Part shown: positions 31,956 through 41,266 of the stretch, piece after piece
How positions within the stretch are numbered: the stretch's first letter is position 1
How the letters are laid out: every line of letters starts with the position of its first letter
Source: Eisenibacter elegans DSM 3317
GTDB lineage: Bacteria; Bacteroidota; Bacteroidia; Cytophagales; Microscillaceae
Reading direction: 5' to 3'
NCBI RefSeq assembly: GCF_000430505.1
Contig: NZ_KE387154.1
Coordinates: forward strand, 306,530 to 370,529
Length of the DNA stretch: 64,000 bases
Notes under the pieces: model-generated
What the model was told of the DNA's origin: nothing
The model's input: the letters and a program-made list of their open reading frames with translations, nothing else
The model's database searches: none
Made by a program: the position numbers and the translations under genes

Positions 31956-31989
31956 AGCCACCCTTAAATTTTTTTGGGGTGGCTTTCTT
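31956..31989 (+). terminator. Terminator between the lipoprotein gene and convergent yifB
   Basis: AGCCACCC and GGGTGGCT enclose a T-rich loop and are followed by TTTCTT. It lies 47 bp after the lipoprotein stop and 13 bp before the end of yifB. Confidence 0.6.
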
Positions 31990-32001
31990 ATGTATTCGGG
32001 C

Positions 32002-33540
32002 TTATCCTGCCCAGTTTTCGCGGTCGAGGTTGCGGTATTGAATAGCTTCGGCAAGGTGGGCAATCTGAATAGTATCGCTTTCGGCCAAGTCGGCGATTGT
32101 CCGGGCTACTTTCAGGATACGGTCATAAGCCCTAGCCGAGAGGCGCAGCCGCTCCATCGCTGTTTTGAGCAGAGTCAGCCCAGCGCCATCTACCCGGCAG
32201 AGCTCTTTGACCATCGGAGAGGGCATCATGGCGTTGGAGTACATTTTGGGGTGTTCTTTGAAACGCTCCGTTTGGCGTTGTCTTGCTTTAATAACCCTAG
32301 CCCTGATAGCGGCACTGCTTTCGGCCTTGCGGTTGGCCGTCATTTGCTCAAAAGACACCGGCGTAACCTCTACGTGCAAGTCGATGCGGTCGAGCAAAGG
32401 GCCGCTGATACGGCTCAAATACCGCTGCACCGTTCCGGGGCCACAGACACATTGCCGCTCCGGATGATTGTAATACCCACATGGGCAAGGGTTCATACTG
32501 GCGATGAGCATAAAATTGGCGGGAAAATCTACCGCTACCTTTGCCCTAGAAATAGACACACAGCGTTCTTCGAGCGGCTGGCGCATGACTTCCAAGACAT
32601 TGCGTTTGAACTCAGGCAGCTCATCCAGAAAAAGTACGCCGTTGTGTGCCAAGGAAATTTCGCCGGGCTGGGGGATAGTGCCACCGCCCACCAGTGCGAC
32701 ATCGCTGATGGTGTGGTGTGGCGTTCGGAATGGGCGTTTGGCCACCAACGCCGCTTCTGTCCCCAGTTTGCCGGCCACAGAGTGTATCTTGGTTGTTTCG
32801 AGCGCTTCCTGCAACGACAAGGGCGGCAAGATAGAGGGCAAACGCTTGGCCAACATTGTTTTGCCTGCTCCCGGTGGGCCTATCATAATGACATTGTGCC
32901 CACCGGCGGCAGCAATTTCTAAGGCTCTTTTGATATTTTCTTGCCCTTGAACAGCCTCAAAGTCAGCTTCATAGTCATTGGCCGTGTCCTCAAATATTTC
33001 CCGGGTATTGCGGATGGTGGGTTGGATATGCAGCTTATCGGTCAGAAAGGCTACTGCCTCCTCCAAATTTTTGACACCAATGACCTCCAATTGATTGACA
33101 ATAGCTGCTTCTGCGGCATTCGGTTCGGGCAAAATAAACCCCTTAAACCCCTGCTTACGAGCTTCTATCGCAATGGGCAACACTCCTTTGATGGGTCGTA
33201 GTACTCCGTCAAGTGCCAGCTCCCCCATAATGACATATTGCCCCAGCAAGTCGGTATGGATCTGACCAGAAGCCGACAAAATACCGATAGCAATGGGCAG
33301 GTCGTAGGCTGCGCCTTCTTTGCGGATGTCGGCTGGGGCTAGGTTGATGATAGTCCGTTGGCGGGGCATATGGTAGTCATAGTGTTTGAGCGCGGCGTGG
33401 ATACGCATTTGGCTCTCACGGACGGCATTATCGGGTAGACCAACCATATAAAATTTTGTCCCTTGGCCTACATCTACCTCTATGGTAATGGTATAGGCAT
33501 CGATGCCATAAACGGCGCTTCCAAAGGTTTTGGCCAACAT
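32002..33540 (-). CDS. YifB/ComM-family Mg-chelatase-like AAA+ ATPase
   Basis: The 512-residue protein has the three-part YifB layout: a Lon-protease-like N-terminal domain (about 1-165, VYGIDAYTITIEVDVGQGTKFYMVGLPDNAVRES), an AAA+ core with Walker A GPPGAGKTMLAKRLPSILPP (about 217-236) and Walker B VLFLDELPEF, and the Mg-chelatase C-terminal domain. It has the Cys cluster NPCPCGYYNHPERQCVCGPG. The ComM members are branch-migration helicases for natural transformation; others are of unknown role. Length and order match the family, so no truncation. It is a single gene, convergent with the lipoprotein. Confidence 0.93.
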   Translation of the reverse strand: MLAKTFGSAVYGIDAYTITIEVDVGQGTKFYMVGLPDNAVRESQMRIHAALKHYDYHMPRQRTIINLAPADIRKEGAAYDLPIAIGILSASGQIHTDLLGQYVIMGELALDGVLRPIKGVLPIAIEARKQGFKGFILPEPNAAEAAIVNQLEVIGVKNLEEAVAFLTDKLHIQPTIRNTREIFEDTANDYEADFEAVQGQENIKRALEIAAAGGHNVIMIGPPGAGKTMLAKRLPSILPPLSLQEALETTKIHSVAGKLGTEAALVAKRPFRTPHHTISDVALVGGGTIPQPGEISLAHNGVLFLDELPEFKRNVLEVMRQPLEERCVSISRAKVAVDFPANFMLIASMNPCPCGYYNHPERQCVCGPGTVQRYLSRISGPLLDRIDLHVEVTPVSFEQMTANRKAESSAAIRARVIKARQRQTERFKEHPKMYSNAMMPSPMVKELCRVDGAGLTLLKTAMERLRLSARAYDRILKVARTIADLAESDTIQIAHLAEAIQYRNLDRENWAG

Positions 33541-33712
33541 AGTAGCGTGGTTTAGTCTTTAAAAGTAATAGGGAAAGATACAAAAGCTTTTACAGAAAAC
33601 AAGCTTTTTGGTGTTTATTTTGAGACTTGCTTCATCAGAGGGTATTATGGGGCAAATCTTGCACAATGGAGCTTGGCCAATCTATTATGCCGAAGCTGGG
33701 TAGCTTTTTTAA

Positions 33713-33896
33713 AGCTTGTCTAAAATTCTCTTCATCAACACCAAAACGTCGCTTTTGGGCTGCTAATTCGTTAAAAATGCTCGCCGTAGCCCTCCCACGA
33801 TTAAAATCGTGGGCTAAACAAGCGCCTGCGCTTTTTACCTATTATCAGCGCAAAAATCAGCTGTTTTGAGTGCCGCGCTGAAAATTTAGACAAGCT
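33713..33896. mobile_element. MITE-like 184-bp element with terminal inverted repeats
   Basis: AGCTTGTCTAAAATT (33713-33727) and AAAATTTAGACAAGCT (33881-33896) are inverted ends, perfect over 12 bp (AGCTTGTCTAAA). Inside is a perfect hairpin CCCACGATT-AA-AATCGTGGG (33794-33813). No transposase-like frame fits in it. A TTAA touches the left end and lies one base from the right end, so a target duplication is possible but imperfect. Confidence 0.55.
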
Positions 33897-33939
33897 CTTA
33901 ATTACTTCAGCCAAGAGGAAATCAAAAAAAATAAACACA

Positions 33940-33971
33940 TTGTTTAGATTGTTTCTAAATTACTATCTTTG
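33940..33971 (+). promoter_or_regulatory. Promoter with overlapping inverted-repeat operator, upstream of the iron-type binding protein
   Basis: TTG at 33940-33942, a 21-bp spacer and TATCTTTG at 33964-33971 fit the Bacteroidota promoter. In the spacer lies TTTAGA-N5-TCTAAA (33943-33959), an inverted repeat of the sort bound by metal-dependent repressors of the DtxR/MntR type in this phylum. A second half-site block, TTTCTAAATCACTAT (34026-34040), repeats TTTCTAAATTACTAT of the operator and touches the start codon. This placement would let a repressor block RNA polymerase. Confidence 0.6.
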
Positions 33972-34040
33972 TAGCCCAACTGCCGCTTTTGGTAGTTTTG
34001 TGTTGATAATTGTTTCACCTTATTTTTTCTAAATCACTAT

Positions 34041-35102
34041 ATGAAAATTCGTCAAATATTTGCTTGGTCAATGGCTTTGTTGGCACTGATGACGGCCTGT
34101 AATACAGCTACCGACAAAAATACTGATAGCGACAGCACCGCCACCGCAGAGGCTGTGGTGAATGTCTACACCCACCGCCACTATGATGTGGATAAGCAAT
34201 TGTTTAAGAAGTTTGAAGAGCAAACCGGCATCAAGGTCAATGTGGTCGAAGCTGGTGCCGATGAGCTTATCAACAAGCTCGAAACCGAAGGCAAAAACTC
34301 CCCTGCCGATGTACTCATTACAGTAGATGCCGGACGTTTGTACCGTGCCAAAGAAAAAGGCCTGCTACAGGCTGTGTCAAGTGAATACCTTGAGAAAAAT
34401 GTACCCAAAACATTTAAAGATTCTGACAACCAATGGTTTGCGCTTACTTACCGCGCCCGTGTCATTGTATATGACAAAGAAAAGGTAGATCCCAAAACAT
34501 TGAGTACCTATGAGGCTCTAGCCAATCCGGAATGGAAAGGCAAGGTGCTGATTCGTTCTTCGGACAATATCTACAACCAATCATTGTTGGCTTCAATGAT
34601 TAGCAGCGTTGGAACAGAAAAAGCCACCGAATGGGCCAAGGGAGTTGTTGCCAATATGGCACGAGCGCCCAAGGGCAACGACCGCGACCAAGTGAAAGCC
34701 ATTGCTGCCGGAGAAGGTGTGCTGGCAGTGGTCAATACCTATTACTTGGGGGGAATGCTCAATTCTGAAGTAGAAGAAGAACGCAAAGCTGCCGAGAAAG
34801 TGGGTATCTTCTTTCCCAACCAAAACGGCCGTGGTACACACATCAATATCAGTGGCGCGGGAGTTACAAAGTATGCGCCTAACCGCGACAACGCACTGAA
34901 GTTTATCGAGTTCTTGCTCAGCGATGAGGCCCAAGAAGTGTTTGCCCAGGCCAACTATGAATACCCTATCAAGCCGGGGGTTGAAAAAGCCGAATTACTC
35001 AAAACTTGGGGCGATTTTAAAGCCGACACTACTTCTTTTGAAGAAATGGGCAAGCGCAACAAAGAGGCTGTGATGGTCTTTGATGCAGCACAATGGAAAT
35101 AA
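34041..35102 (+). CDS. Iron(III)-type ABC transporter substrate-binding lipoprotein
   Basis: The 353 residues begin with a lipoprotein signal (WSMALLALMTACNTA, Cys about 20) and give a class-II-fold binding protein of the FbpA/FutA group: VVNVYTHRHYDVDKQLFKKFEEQTGIKVNVVEA, ADVLITVDAGRLYRAKEKGLLQ and RSSDNIYNQSLLASMI. The C-terminal VVNTYYLGGML and EYPIKPGV segments carry the paired Tyr residues (Y-Y) that bind ferric iron in FutA proteins. The permease and ATPase genes are not in this window. The promoter operator suggests repression by a metal sensor. The lipid anchor would hold it at the outer face of the inner membrane. Confidence 0.88.
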   Translation: MKIRQIFAWSMALLALMTACNTATDKNTDSDSTATAEAVVNVYTHRHYDVDKQLFKKFEEQTGIKVNVVEAGADELINKLETEGKNSPADVLITVDAGRLYRAKEKGLLQAVSSEYLEKNVPKTFKDSDNQWFALTYRARVIVYDKEKVDPKTLSTYEALANPEWKGKVLIRSSDNIYNQSLLASMISSVGTEKATEWAKGVVANMARAPKGNDRDQVKAIAAGEGVLAVVNTYYLGGMLNSEVEEERKAAEKVGIFFPNQNGRGTHINISGAGVTKYAPNRDNALKFIEFLLSDEAQEVFAQANYEYPIKPGVEKAELLKTWGDFKADTTSFEEMGKRNKEAVMVFDAAQWK

Positions 35103-35166
35103 GGCCATGCTAAAAACCCTCTACGAGGGCTTTTGGTAGTGCAAAACTCCAAATGGTATAGAAAAA

Positions 35167-35206
35167 ACAACCCTGACTTTGTGTGAACACAGTCAGGGTT
35201 GTTTTG
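35167..35206. terminator. Bidirectional terminator between the binding-protein gene and parE
   Basis: AACAACCCTGACT and AGTCAGGGTTGTT form a 13-bp stem around TTGTGTGAACAC. T-runs flank both sides (TTTTG on the plus strand, TTTTTTC on the minus strand), so it serves both convergent genes. Confidence 0.88.
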
Positions 35207-35225
35207 TAATAAGCCCTAGCCTTAC

Positions 35226-37067
35226 TTATACCACATCACGCTCCTCTACGCGGAGGTTTTCGACAATAAAGCCTTGACGCTCTTGCGTGTTCTTGCCCAT
35301 ATAGTAGCTCAACACATCTTCGACAGAGGTGTCGCTTTTGAGCTTGATTTGGTCGAGGCGGATATTCTTGCCAATAAATTGGCCAAATTCATCCGGTGAG
35401 ATTTCGCCCAAGCCTTTGAAGCGGGTAATCTCAGGTTTGTTGCCTAGTTTTTGGATGGCCTTCTGTTTTTCTTGCTCGCTGTAGCAGTAGATGGTCTTCT
35501 CTTTGTTGCGCACCCTGAAGAGCGGCGTATCCAAGATATAGAGGTGGCCGTTGCGCACCAAGTCAGGGAAAAACTGCAAGAAGAAAGTCAGCAACAGCAG
35601 GCGAATGTGCATCCCGTCTACGTCGGCATCAGTGGCTACGACTACGCGGTTGAAGCGGAGGTTTTCGAGCCCGTTTTCGATGTCGAGAGCGTGTTGGAGA
35701 AGGTTAAACTCTTCGTTTTCGTACACTATTTTTTTGCTCAGACCATAGCTGTTGAGCGGCTTTCCGCGTAGCGAAAATACAGCCTGAGTCTGTACATCAC
35801 GGGCCTTGGTGAGCGAGCCGCTGGCCGAGTCCCCTTCGGTGATGAAAATGGTGCTTTGGTCGCGCAGCTTGTTGCGCTTGTCAGTTAGATGGATGCGGCA
35901 GTCGCGTAGCTTTTTGTTGTGTAGGTTGGCTTTTTTGGCTTTTTCGTTGGCCAGCTTCTTGATGACTGAAATATCCTTGCGTTCTTTTTCGGATTGTAAG
36001 ATACGCGCTAACATGGCCTCTGCAACTGAGGGGTTGCGGTGGAGGTAGTTGTCTAGCTCTGTACGAACAAAGTCGTTGATGAAGGTTCGGATGCTGGGGC
36101 CTTCGGGCCCCATTGACTGCGAGCCAAGGCGGTTTTTGGTTTGAGACTCAAACACCGGTTCTTGGACACGCAAACTGACAGCGGCGATGATAGAAGCGCG
36201 TACGTCGGAAGGCTCAAACTCTTTTTTGAAAAAATCACGGGCTACACGTACCACAGACTCACGAAAGGCTGCGAGGTGTGTGCCTCCTTGGGTGGTGTTT
36301 TGGCCATTGACAAAGGAGTAATACGCCTCGCCATAGAGGTTGCCGTGGGTAAGGGCTATCTCGATGTCTTTGCCCTTGATATGGATAATGGGGTAGCGGA
36401 TCTTCTCTTTTTGTGTTTTGTATTTGAGCAAATCCATCAGGCCATTGTGCGAGACAAAGGTTTTGTCGTTGAGCTTGACCTCCAGCCCACTATTAAGGAA
36501 AGCATAATTGAGGAACAGCTCTTCGAGATACTCCCCGGCAAACTCGTAGCCCTCAAATACTTGCTCATCAGGTTCGAAGATAATGAGTGTACCGTCTGGC
36601 TCGTCTGTGTTTTGGATTTTATGTTCTTTGAGAAGTTCTCCGCGAATAAATTCCGCTTTTTTGACCTTGCCACCCCGGTGTGAGGATACCATAAAATAGC
36701 TCGAAAGCGCATTGACAGCCTTGGTACCTACCCCATTGAGGCCGACAGACTTCTGAAACGCTTCAGAATCGTACTTGCCACCGGTATTGATTTTGGAGAC
36801 ACAGTCGATGACCTTACCTAGGGGAATGCCACGGCCATAGTCGCGGATTTGTACTTGGCGCTCTTCCAAGAGGACATCAATGCGCTTGCCGAAGCCCATC
36901 ATGTGTTCGTCTATGGCATTGTCCATAATCTCTTTGACCAGTACATAGATGCCGTCGTCGGCAGAGGTACCATCCCCTAGTTTGCCTATGTACATCCCTG
37001 GGCGCTTGCGGATGTGCTCGCGCCAGTCAAGGGTTTTGATATTGTCTTCAGTATAATTGTATTCCAT
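35226..37067 (-). CDS. parE: DNA topoisomerase IV subunit B
   Basis: A 613-residue GHKL-type topoisomerase subunit. It has the ATP-binding block ([43 protein letters not shown]), the transducer with QTTKRAG-like residues near [17 protein letters not shown], and the TOPRIM domain with [12 protein letters not shown] and [15 protein letters not shown] (about 400-485). The short C-terminus, without the GyrB insertion, points to ParE rather than GyrB. ParE with ParC decatenates sister chromosomes. parC is not in the window. The gene is convergent with the binding-protein gene and divergent from the adenine methylase. Confidence 0.9.
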   Translation of the reverse strand: MEYNYTEDNIKTLDWREHIRKRPGMYIGKLGDGTSADDGIYVLVKEIMDNAIDEHMMGFGKRIDVLLEERQVQIRDYGRGIPLGKVIDCVSKINTGGKYDSEAFQKSVGLNGVGTKAVNALSSYFMVSSHRGGKVKKAEFIRGELLKEHKIQNTDEPDGTLIIFEPDEQVFEGYEFAGEYLEELFLNYAFLNSGLEVKLNDKTFVSHNGLMDLLKYKTQKEKIRYPIIHIKGKDIEIALTHGNLYGEAYYSFVNGQNTTQGGTHLAAFRESVVRVARDFFKKEFEPSDVRASIIAAVSLRVQEPVFESQTKNRLGSQSMGPEGPSIRTFINDFVRTELDNYLHRNPSVAEAMLARILQSEKERKDISVIKKLANEKAKKANLHNKKLRDCRIHLTDKRNKLRDQSTIFITEGDSASGSLTKARDVQTQAVFSLRGKPLNSYGLSKKIVYENEEFNLLQHALDIENGLENLRFNRVVVATDADVDGMHIRLLLLTFFLQFFPDLVRNGHLYILDTPLFRVRNKEKTIYCYSEQEKQKAIQKLGNKPEITRFKGLGEISPDEFGQFIGKNIRLDQIKLKSDTSVEDVLSYYMGKNTQERQGFIVENLRVEERDVV

Positions 37068-37592
37068 CGGGCTGCTGTCGGTACAGTTTTAGAAGGGCAA
37101 ATTTAAGTGCTTTTGGATGATTTTGAGGAACGACCTCTTATAAATACGTTTTTGAGAGAGAAGAGTGGGAGTTTTTGCTCACAAATATAGCAAAAATAGA
37201 TTTTAATAGCAAATAGTGTTTAAGAGAATTGCTTTTTGCTGATTAGATGACGAATGTGTGGAAAACTAGCGCTTCGGCCTGCTTCCACACCAAGCCGAAC
37301 CATTGATGTTTGGTAGATGCTTTTGGCTAGACGGCGTTTCGTCGCTATAGTGGGTCAACACGAAAACCATCTTTTGGAGCTTGTGATATGTTTGGATAAC
37401 GTCGGGCTAGGCAAGATGTTTTGCCGGTCTCTACAGGCTTTTGGGTAAATTGGCAAGATATGTGGATAACTCGGTGGATAAGCTTGTGGATATGTTGACA
37501 AATTGAGCAATTCGTAACTAAGTTGCCAAAAGTTTATAATTTTGCATCCTTGAGGATTTGCGACCACTGTTGTCGCCAGTGTATTTGTAGGT
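37068..37592. other. Intergenic region with three DnaA-box-like sites at 12-bp spacing
   Basis: TGTGGATAA (37461), GGTGGATAA (37473) and TGTGGATAT (37485) start exactly 12 bp apart. The first is a perfect DnaA box (TTATCCACA inverted). A TAATTTTG at 37537-37544 matches TAnnTTTG without a spaced TTG. The remainder is AT-rich without genes. Divergent promoters of parE and the adenine methylase must lie here. Confidence 0.5.
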
Positions 37593-38591
37593 ATGAACTA
37601 TATCGGCTCTAAGCGAAAGTTGTCAGATTTTATTACGGGAAACATTGCGTCAGTAACGGGCGGCTTTGCAGGCAAGCATTTTGCAGAGCTTTTCGGGGGT
37701 ACCTATGTGATTAGCCGTGCGGTGAAGCCTTTGGTTGCCGAGTTGACGGTCAATGATATAGAGCCATATAGCTATATTTTGGCACAAAACTATATTGGCA
37801 ACAGCGCTCCGCTGGCCTATGAAGCAAGCTTAGCACAGCTCAATGCTTTATCATTGGTAGAGGGCTTTATTTATCAACATTACTGTATGGGCAGCGGTAG
37901 CGGTCGGCAGTACTTCAGCAATGCCAACGGCCAGCGGATAGATGCCGTCCGACAGCAAATAGAGCAGTGGCGGCAAACAGCTTTCATAGACGAGGCAATG
38001 TACTATTTTTTGTTGGCCAGCCTGCTCGAAAGCGCCGACAAGGTCGCCAATACGGCCTCGGTGTATGGGGCATTTCTCAAACACCTCAAACGCAGCGCCC
38101 AGCAGGAGCTGGTAGTCAAGCCGGCGCATTTTGAGTCTAGTGCCGCCGCCGTGCATATTTTCAATGAGGATGCCAACAGCCTCATCAGGCGGATAGAAGG
38201 TGATATTCTCTACCTCGACCCACCCTACAACGCCCGTCAATATGGTGCCAACTATCACCTACTCAATACCATTACACTCTACGATCGCTTTGAGCCTAAG
38301 GGCAAAACGGGTCTTCGGCATTACCCCAAATCGGCCTACTGTCGCAAGCCGCTGGTGGCCGAGGCTTTTGAGGAGTTGATAGCAGCAGCGCAATTCCGCT
38401 ATATTTTTGTGAGCTACAACAACGAAGGTCTGCTGCCTGCGGCCCAACTACGCAGCCTGATGAGCCGCTATGGCCGCTACGACCTCTTCACCCAAACTTA
38501 TGAGCGCTTCAAAGCCGACCGCGACAGCAACCGCCAACACAAGGCCTCACAAACCTTAGAGTACCTTCACATACTCGAAAAAACAGGCTAA
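37593..38591 (+). CDS. Orphan DNA adenine methyltransferase (D12 class)
   Basis: The 332-residue protein opens with MNYIGSKRKLSDFI, the Dam/D12-class opening that binds S-adenosylmethionine together with ELFGGTYVISRAVKP (motif I, Phe-Gly-Gly). The catalytic motif IV is DILYLDPPYNARQYGANYHLLN (DPPY, about 207-217). The product is N6-methyladenine in an unidentified sequence. No restriction endonuclease gene is adjacent (neighbours are parE and a membrane protein), so it looks solitary. The 5' region with DnaA-box-like repeats is notable. Confidence 0.85.
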   Translation: MNYIGSKRKLSDFITGNIASVTGGFAGKHFAELFGGTYVISRAVKPLVAELTVNDIEPYSYILAQNYIGNSAPLAYEASLAQLNALSLVEGFIYQHYCMGSGSGRQYFSNANGQRIDAVRQQIEQWRQTAFIDEAMYYFLLASLLESADKVANTASVYGAFLKHLKRSAQQELVVKPAHFESSAAAVHIFNEDANSLIRRIEGDILYLDPPYNARQYGANYHLLNTITLYDRFEPKGKTGLRHYPKSAYCRKPLVAEAFEELIAAAQFRYIFVSYNNEGLLPAAQLRSLMSRYGRYDLFTQTYERFKADRDSNRQHKASQTLEYLHILEKTG

Positions 38592-38691
38592 ACCATAGAT
38601 TTTTAGGTCTGAGGCGTTGATTATTAACAATCTTCTCCATAACTTGTATACAACACATATACAATACACAACCCCTTATCGCACCTAAACT

Positions 38692-40539
38692 ATGAGATTT
38701 ACTTTTTCTGTTCAGGAGCTGGCCATAGCGGCTACCCGCACGTTGTTGCGATTTCCCGGTGTTTTACTCATGGCTTTTGTGATGGTTTTTACCACCATTA
38801 TTCAGATAGAGCTAGAGTATAACAGCGAGCACAATGTGATGCTTACCAACCTCACCTTGTGCGCGGCCTTGGGTTTGCCAATTAGTTTTGCTTTACGGCT
38901 TTTTGGGGAGCGGCTGCGTTGGTCGGAGCTCATTCAGCAGTTGGCTGTTCTTGGTCTGATAGGGTTGTTGGGGCTTTATTACTGGTCTCTGCCTACAGAG
39001 GCGTTTCGGGATACCACCATGTTGAGGTTTGTGCTTTGGAATATTGCGGCACACCTACTTGTGGCTTTTGCGCCCTACATACGACACGGGCACGAGGCCA
39101 ACGGTTTTTGGCAATTCAACCAATACCTTTTTATACGCCTGCTTACGGCAGGCGTATATAGCTTCTTGCTGTATTTCGGTCTTAGTGTTGCCCTATTGTC
39201 TATCGATCAATTATTTAATGTCAATATCCCCTCTAAGCTCTACCTACATCTTTTTACGGCCATTACAGGTATTTTCAATACTTGGTTTTTTTTGGCGGGT
39301 GTCCCTCAAGACTGGGAAGAGCTACAAGCAGATGCCAACTATCCTGTTGGGCTCAAAATTTTGACGCAGTATGTCTTGTTGCCTTTGGTGGTCATTTATC
39401 TGGTTATTTTGTATGTCTATATGGGCAAAATCATCTTGACTTGGAGCTTGCCCAAGGGCTGGGTGTCTTATTTGATATTAGCGTTTTCGACTGCCGGCAT
39501 TTTTGCACTCTTACTCATACACCCTATCCGTGAAAAACTCGAAGCACGCTGGATACAGACTTTCTCCAGAGTTTTTTACATCGCCTTATTGCCACTGATT
39601 GTGCTATTGTTTGTGGCTATTGGGCGGCGAGTGTTGGACTATGGCGTTACCGAACAGCGGTACTTTGGAATTGTGCTAGGGGTTTGGCTTTTGGGAATCA
39701 GCCTGTATTTCTTGCTAAGCCCTGTCAAGCGGATTCGTTATATCCCTATTTCGCTCTGTCTGATTAGCTTCTTGGCCGCATTTGGCCCTTGGGGGGCTGC
39801 GTCGGTGTCAATACAACATCAAACAGCTATCCTAGCCAAGGAGCTACAAGAAGTCGGCTATCTGGATGCTTCTAGAAAGGTGCTCAAAGGCTCATTGGCT
39901 GATGACAGCCTATCGGCAAAGCGTTTGGAGCGCATCGAAAACATCATCGCGTTTTTGAGTCAGCGTGATGCTGAAAGCCGCGTGGCCAAACTCATAGGGC
40001 TAGCCCCTGACTCGCTTAAGGGCATCAACACAAATTACCAAAAAACAAAGTATCTGATGAGCCATATCCAACAACGCTCCCCTGAGAAAATCATACGCAA
40101 CCATTGGACTTTGACCTCCCAAAACAGTATCTATGACCTGCCTTTTGATTTGCGGGGCTTTGATTATTTGATTCCGGTTGACTTTTATAAAAATAACAAC
40201 GACAGCGTATCCGGTTTTAACAAAGAAGTAGTCGCTGGTGATCATACGTACTTACTAACACTAAACCACGAAAAAAATAGCGTAGATATAAGCGAAGGCT
40301 CCCGATTCTTGATTCAAATTCCGCTTCAGGAGCTGATTACTCGTTATCAACAAAAAGTCAGTCAATCCAAGGCGGGGGATAATTATTTTAGCGAACCAGT
40401 GGTGAAACTTACGCTCCTGACCCAAAATCAACTATGTAGTACAAAGCTGATTATCAATACAATGGATATTGCTGAGACACAGAAAAGCCGTCGTGTGGAG
40501 ACGCTGAGAGCCATCTTGTTTATTCGTTCACAGAATTAA
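38692..40539 (+). CDS. DUF4153 multi-span membrane protein
   Basis: The 615 residues have about ten predicted membrane helices in the first two-thirds (e.g. VLLMAFVMVFTTIIQIEL, FGLSVALLSIDQLF, VIYLVILYVYMGKIILTW) and a soluble C-terminal part (about 385-615) rich in Lys, Ser and Asp. The helix pattern, AGVPQDWEEL between helices, and WSLPKGWVSYLI match DUF4153, of unknown function. The C-terminal half may face the periplasm or cytoplasm. Single gene; terminator-like hairpin and dispersed element downstream. Confidence 0.82.
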   Translation: MRFTFSVQELAIAATRTLLRFPGVLLMAFVMVFTTIIQIELEYNSEHNVMLTNLTLCAALGLPISFALRLFGERLRWSELIQQLAVLGLIGLLGLYYWSLPTEAFRDTTMLRFVLWNIAAHLLVAFAPYIRHGHEANGFWQFNQYLFIRLLTAGVYSFLLYFGLSVALLSIDQLFNVNIPSKLYLHLFTAITGIFNTWFFLAGVPQDWEELQADANYPVGLKILTQYVLLPLVVIYLVILYVYMGKIILTWSLPKGWVSYLILAFSTAGIFALLLIHPIREKLEARWIQTFSRVFYIALLPLIVLLFVAIGRRVLDYGVTEQRYFGIVLGVWLLGISLYFLLSPVKRIRYIPISLCLISFLAAFGPWGAASVSIQHQTAILAKELQEVGYLDASRKVLKGSLADDSLSAKRLERIENIIAFLSQRDAESRVAKLIGLAPDSLKGINTNYQKTKYLMSHIQQRSPEKIIRNHWTLTSQNSIYDLPFDLRGFDYLIPVDFYKNNNDSVSGFNKEVVAGDHTYLLTLNHEKNSVDISEGSRFLIQIPLQELITRYQQKVSQSKAGDNYFSEPVVKLTLLTQNQLCSTKLIINTMDIAETQKSRRVETLRAILFIRSQN

Positions 40540-40588
40540 TATCGGCTTGATGTGAAGCATGTGCGATACGGCTCATCCTTCGAGGAAC

Positions 40589-40649
40589 TGTATACCCAAT
40601 CAAAATTAGTTTGGGCAATGGATACGCTAAAAGTCCTTGATAATCAAGG
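40589..40649 (-). repeat. Dispersed ~60-bp element, copy 4
   Basis: On the minus strand: CCCTTGATTATCAAGGACTT, GCGTATCC and GCCCAAACTAATTTTGATTGGGTATAC. Same order of blocks as at 11601 and 61591, reversed. The head CCTTGATTATCAAGG is a perfect hairpin in this copy. Confidence 0.7.
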
Positions 40650-40681
40650 GTATATTGGTATAATCCTGCTAGAGTATATTC

Positions 40682-40718
40682 AAAAACAGCCCGAAGCTAC
40701 TGCCTCGGGCTGTTTTTA
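40682..40718. terminator. Bidirectional terminator between DUF4153 gene and def
   Basis: AACAGCCCGA and TCGGGCTGTT make a 10-bp stem, with a T-run on each outer side (TTTTTAAA on plus, TTTTTG on minus). Confidence 0.85.
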
Positions 40719-40756
40719 AAGGATACCACTACAGACTGGCCTATTGCTGCTGGCTC

Positions 40757-41245
40757 TCAAGGCCTCCATCGAAATGACTGTGAGTCAATCGCACGCATCG
40801 TACACAAGACCCCATCGAGGTGGTCGCATTCGTGTTGGAGCAACTCGGCCAAATCATCGCGCAACAGTAGTGTTTGTGGTTGCCAATGTCTGTCTCTATA
40901 ATGAAGGACAATCTCCTTGTGTCGCCGTACTTTTACGAGCAGATTCGGGAAGCTCATACAATCATCCCACAATTCAAAAGTTTCGGCAGTGGGGTAGCTA
41001 ATCTCCGGATTGATAAACACCATTGGGCGGTCGATATGCAGATATACCAGCCGTTTCATAATACCCACCTGTGGTGCGGCAATGGCTCTGCCAAATCCAT
41101 ATTTTTGGCGCACAGCCTGCATTACTTCGGCCATTTCTGCCACCCAAACAGCTACCTGTGATAATTCTGAATCTGTTATGGAGGTACAGACCTGATACAG
41201 CCGCTCATCACCTAGCAGCAGCAGTTTGTCAAGAGGATTGGACAT
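40757..41245 (-). CDS. def: Peptide deformylase
   Basis: The 162-residue protein removes the formyl group from new proteins as a metal hydrolase. Motif 1 is GFGRAIAAPQVGI (GxGxAAPQxG; about 50-62), motif 2 is WDDCMSFP, where canonical EGCLS is replaced by DDCMS, keeping the metal-binding Cys, and motif 3 is QHECDHLDGVL (HExDH; about 137-147). Missing of the usual Glu-Gly before Cys puts it with type III-like or divergent deformylases, so a standard Def may exist elsewhere. Its gene is followed after 20 bp upstream by a small secreted protein gene on the same strand. Confidence 0.8.
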   Translation of the reverse strand: MSNPLDKLLLLGDERLYQVCTSITDSELSQVAVWVAEMAEVMQAVRQKYGFGRAIAAPQVGIMKRLVYLHIDRPMVFINPEISYPTAETFELWDDCMSFPNLLVKVRRHKEIVLHYRDRHWQPQTLLLRDDLAELLQHECDHLDGVLCTMRAIDSQSFRWRP

Positions 41246-41266
41246 CGTTGGGCGGGTTGGGTCAAA

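Noticed and set aside
33627-33869. 80-codon frame overlapping the MITE-like element
   Set aside because: Lies mostly within the non-coding inverted-repeat element.
37461-37493. Chromosomal origin of replication
   Set aside because: Only three boxes and no dnaA, dnaN or other marker genes; kept as a finding but not called oriC.
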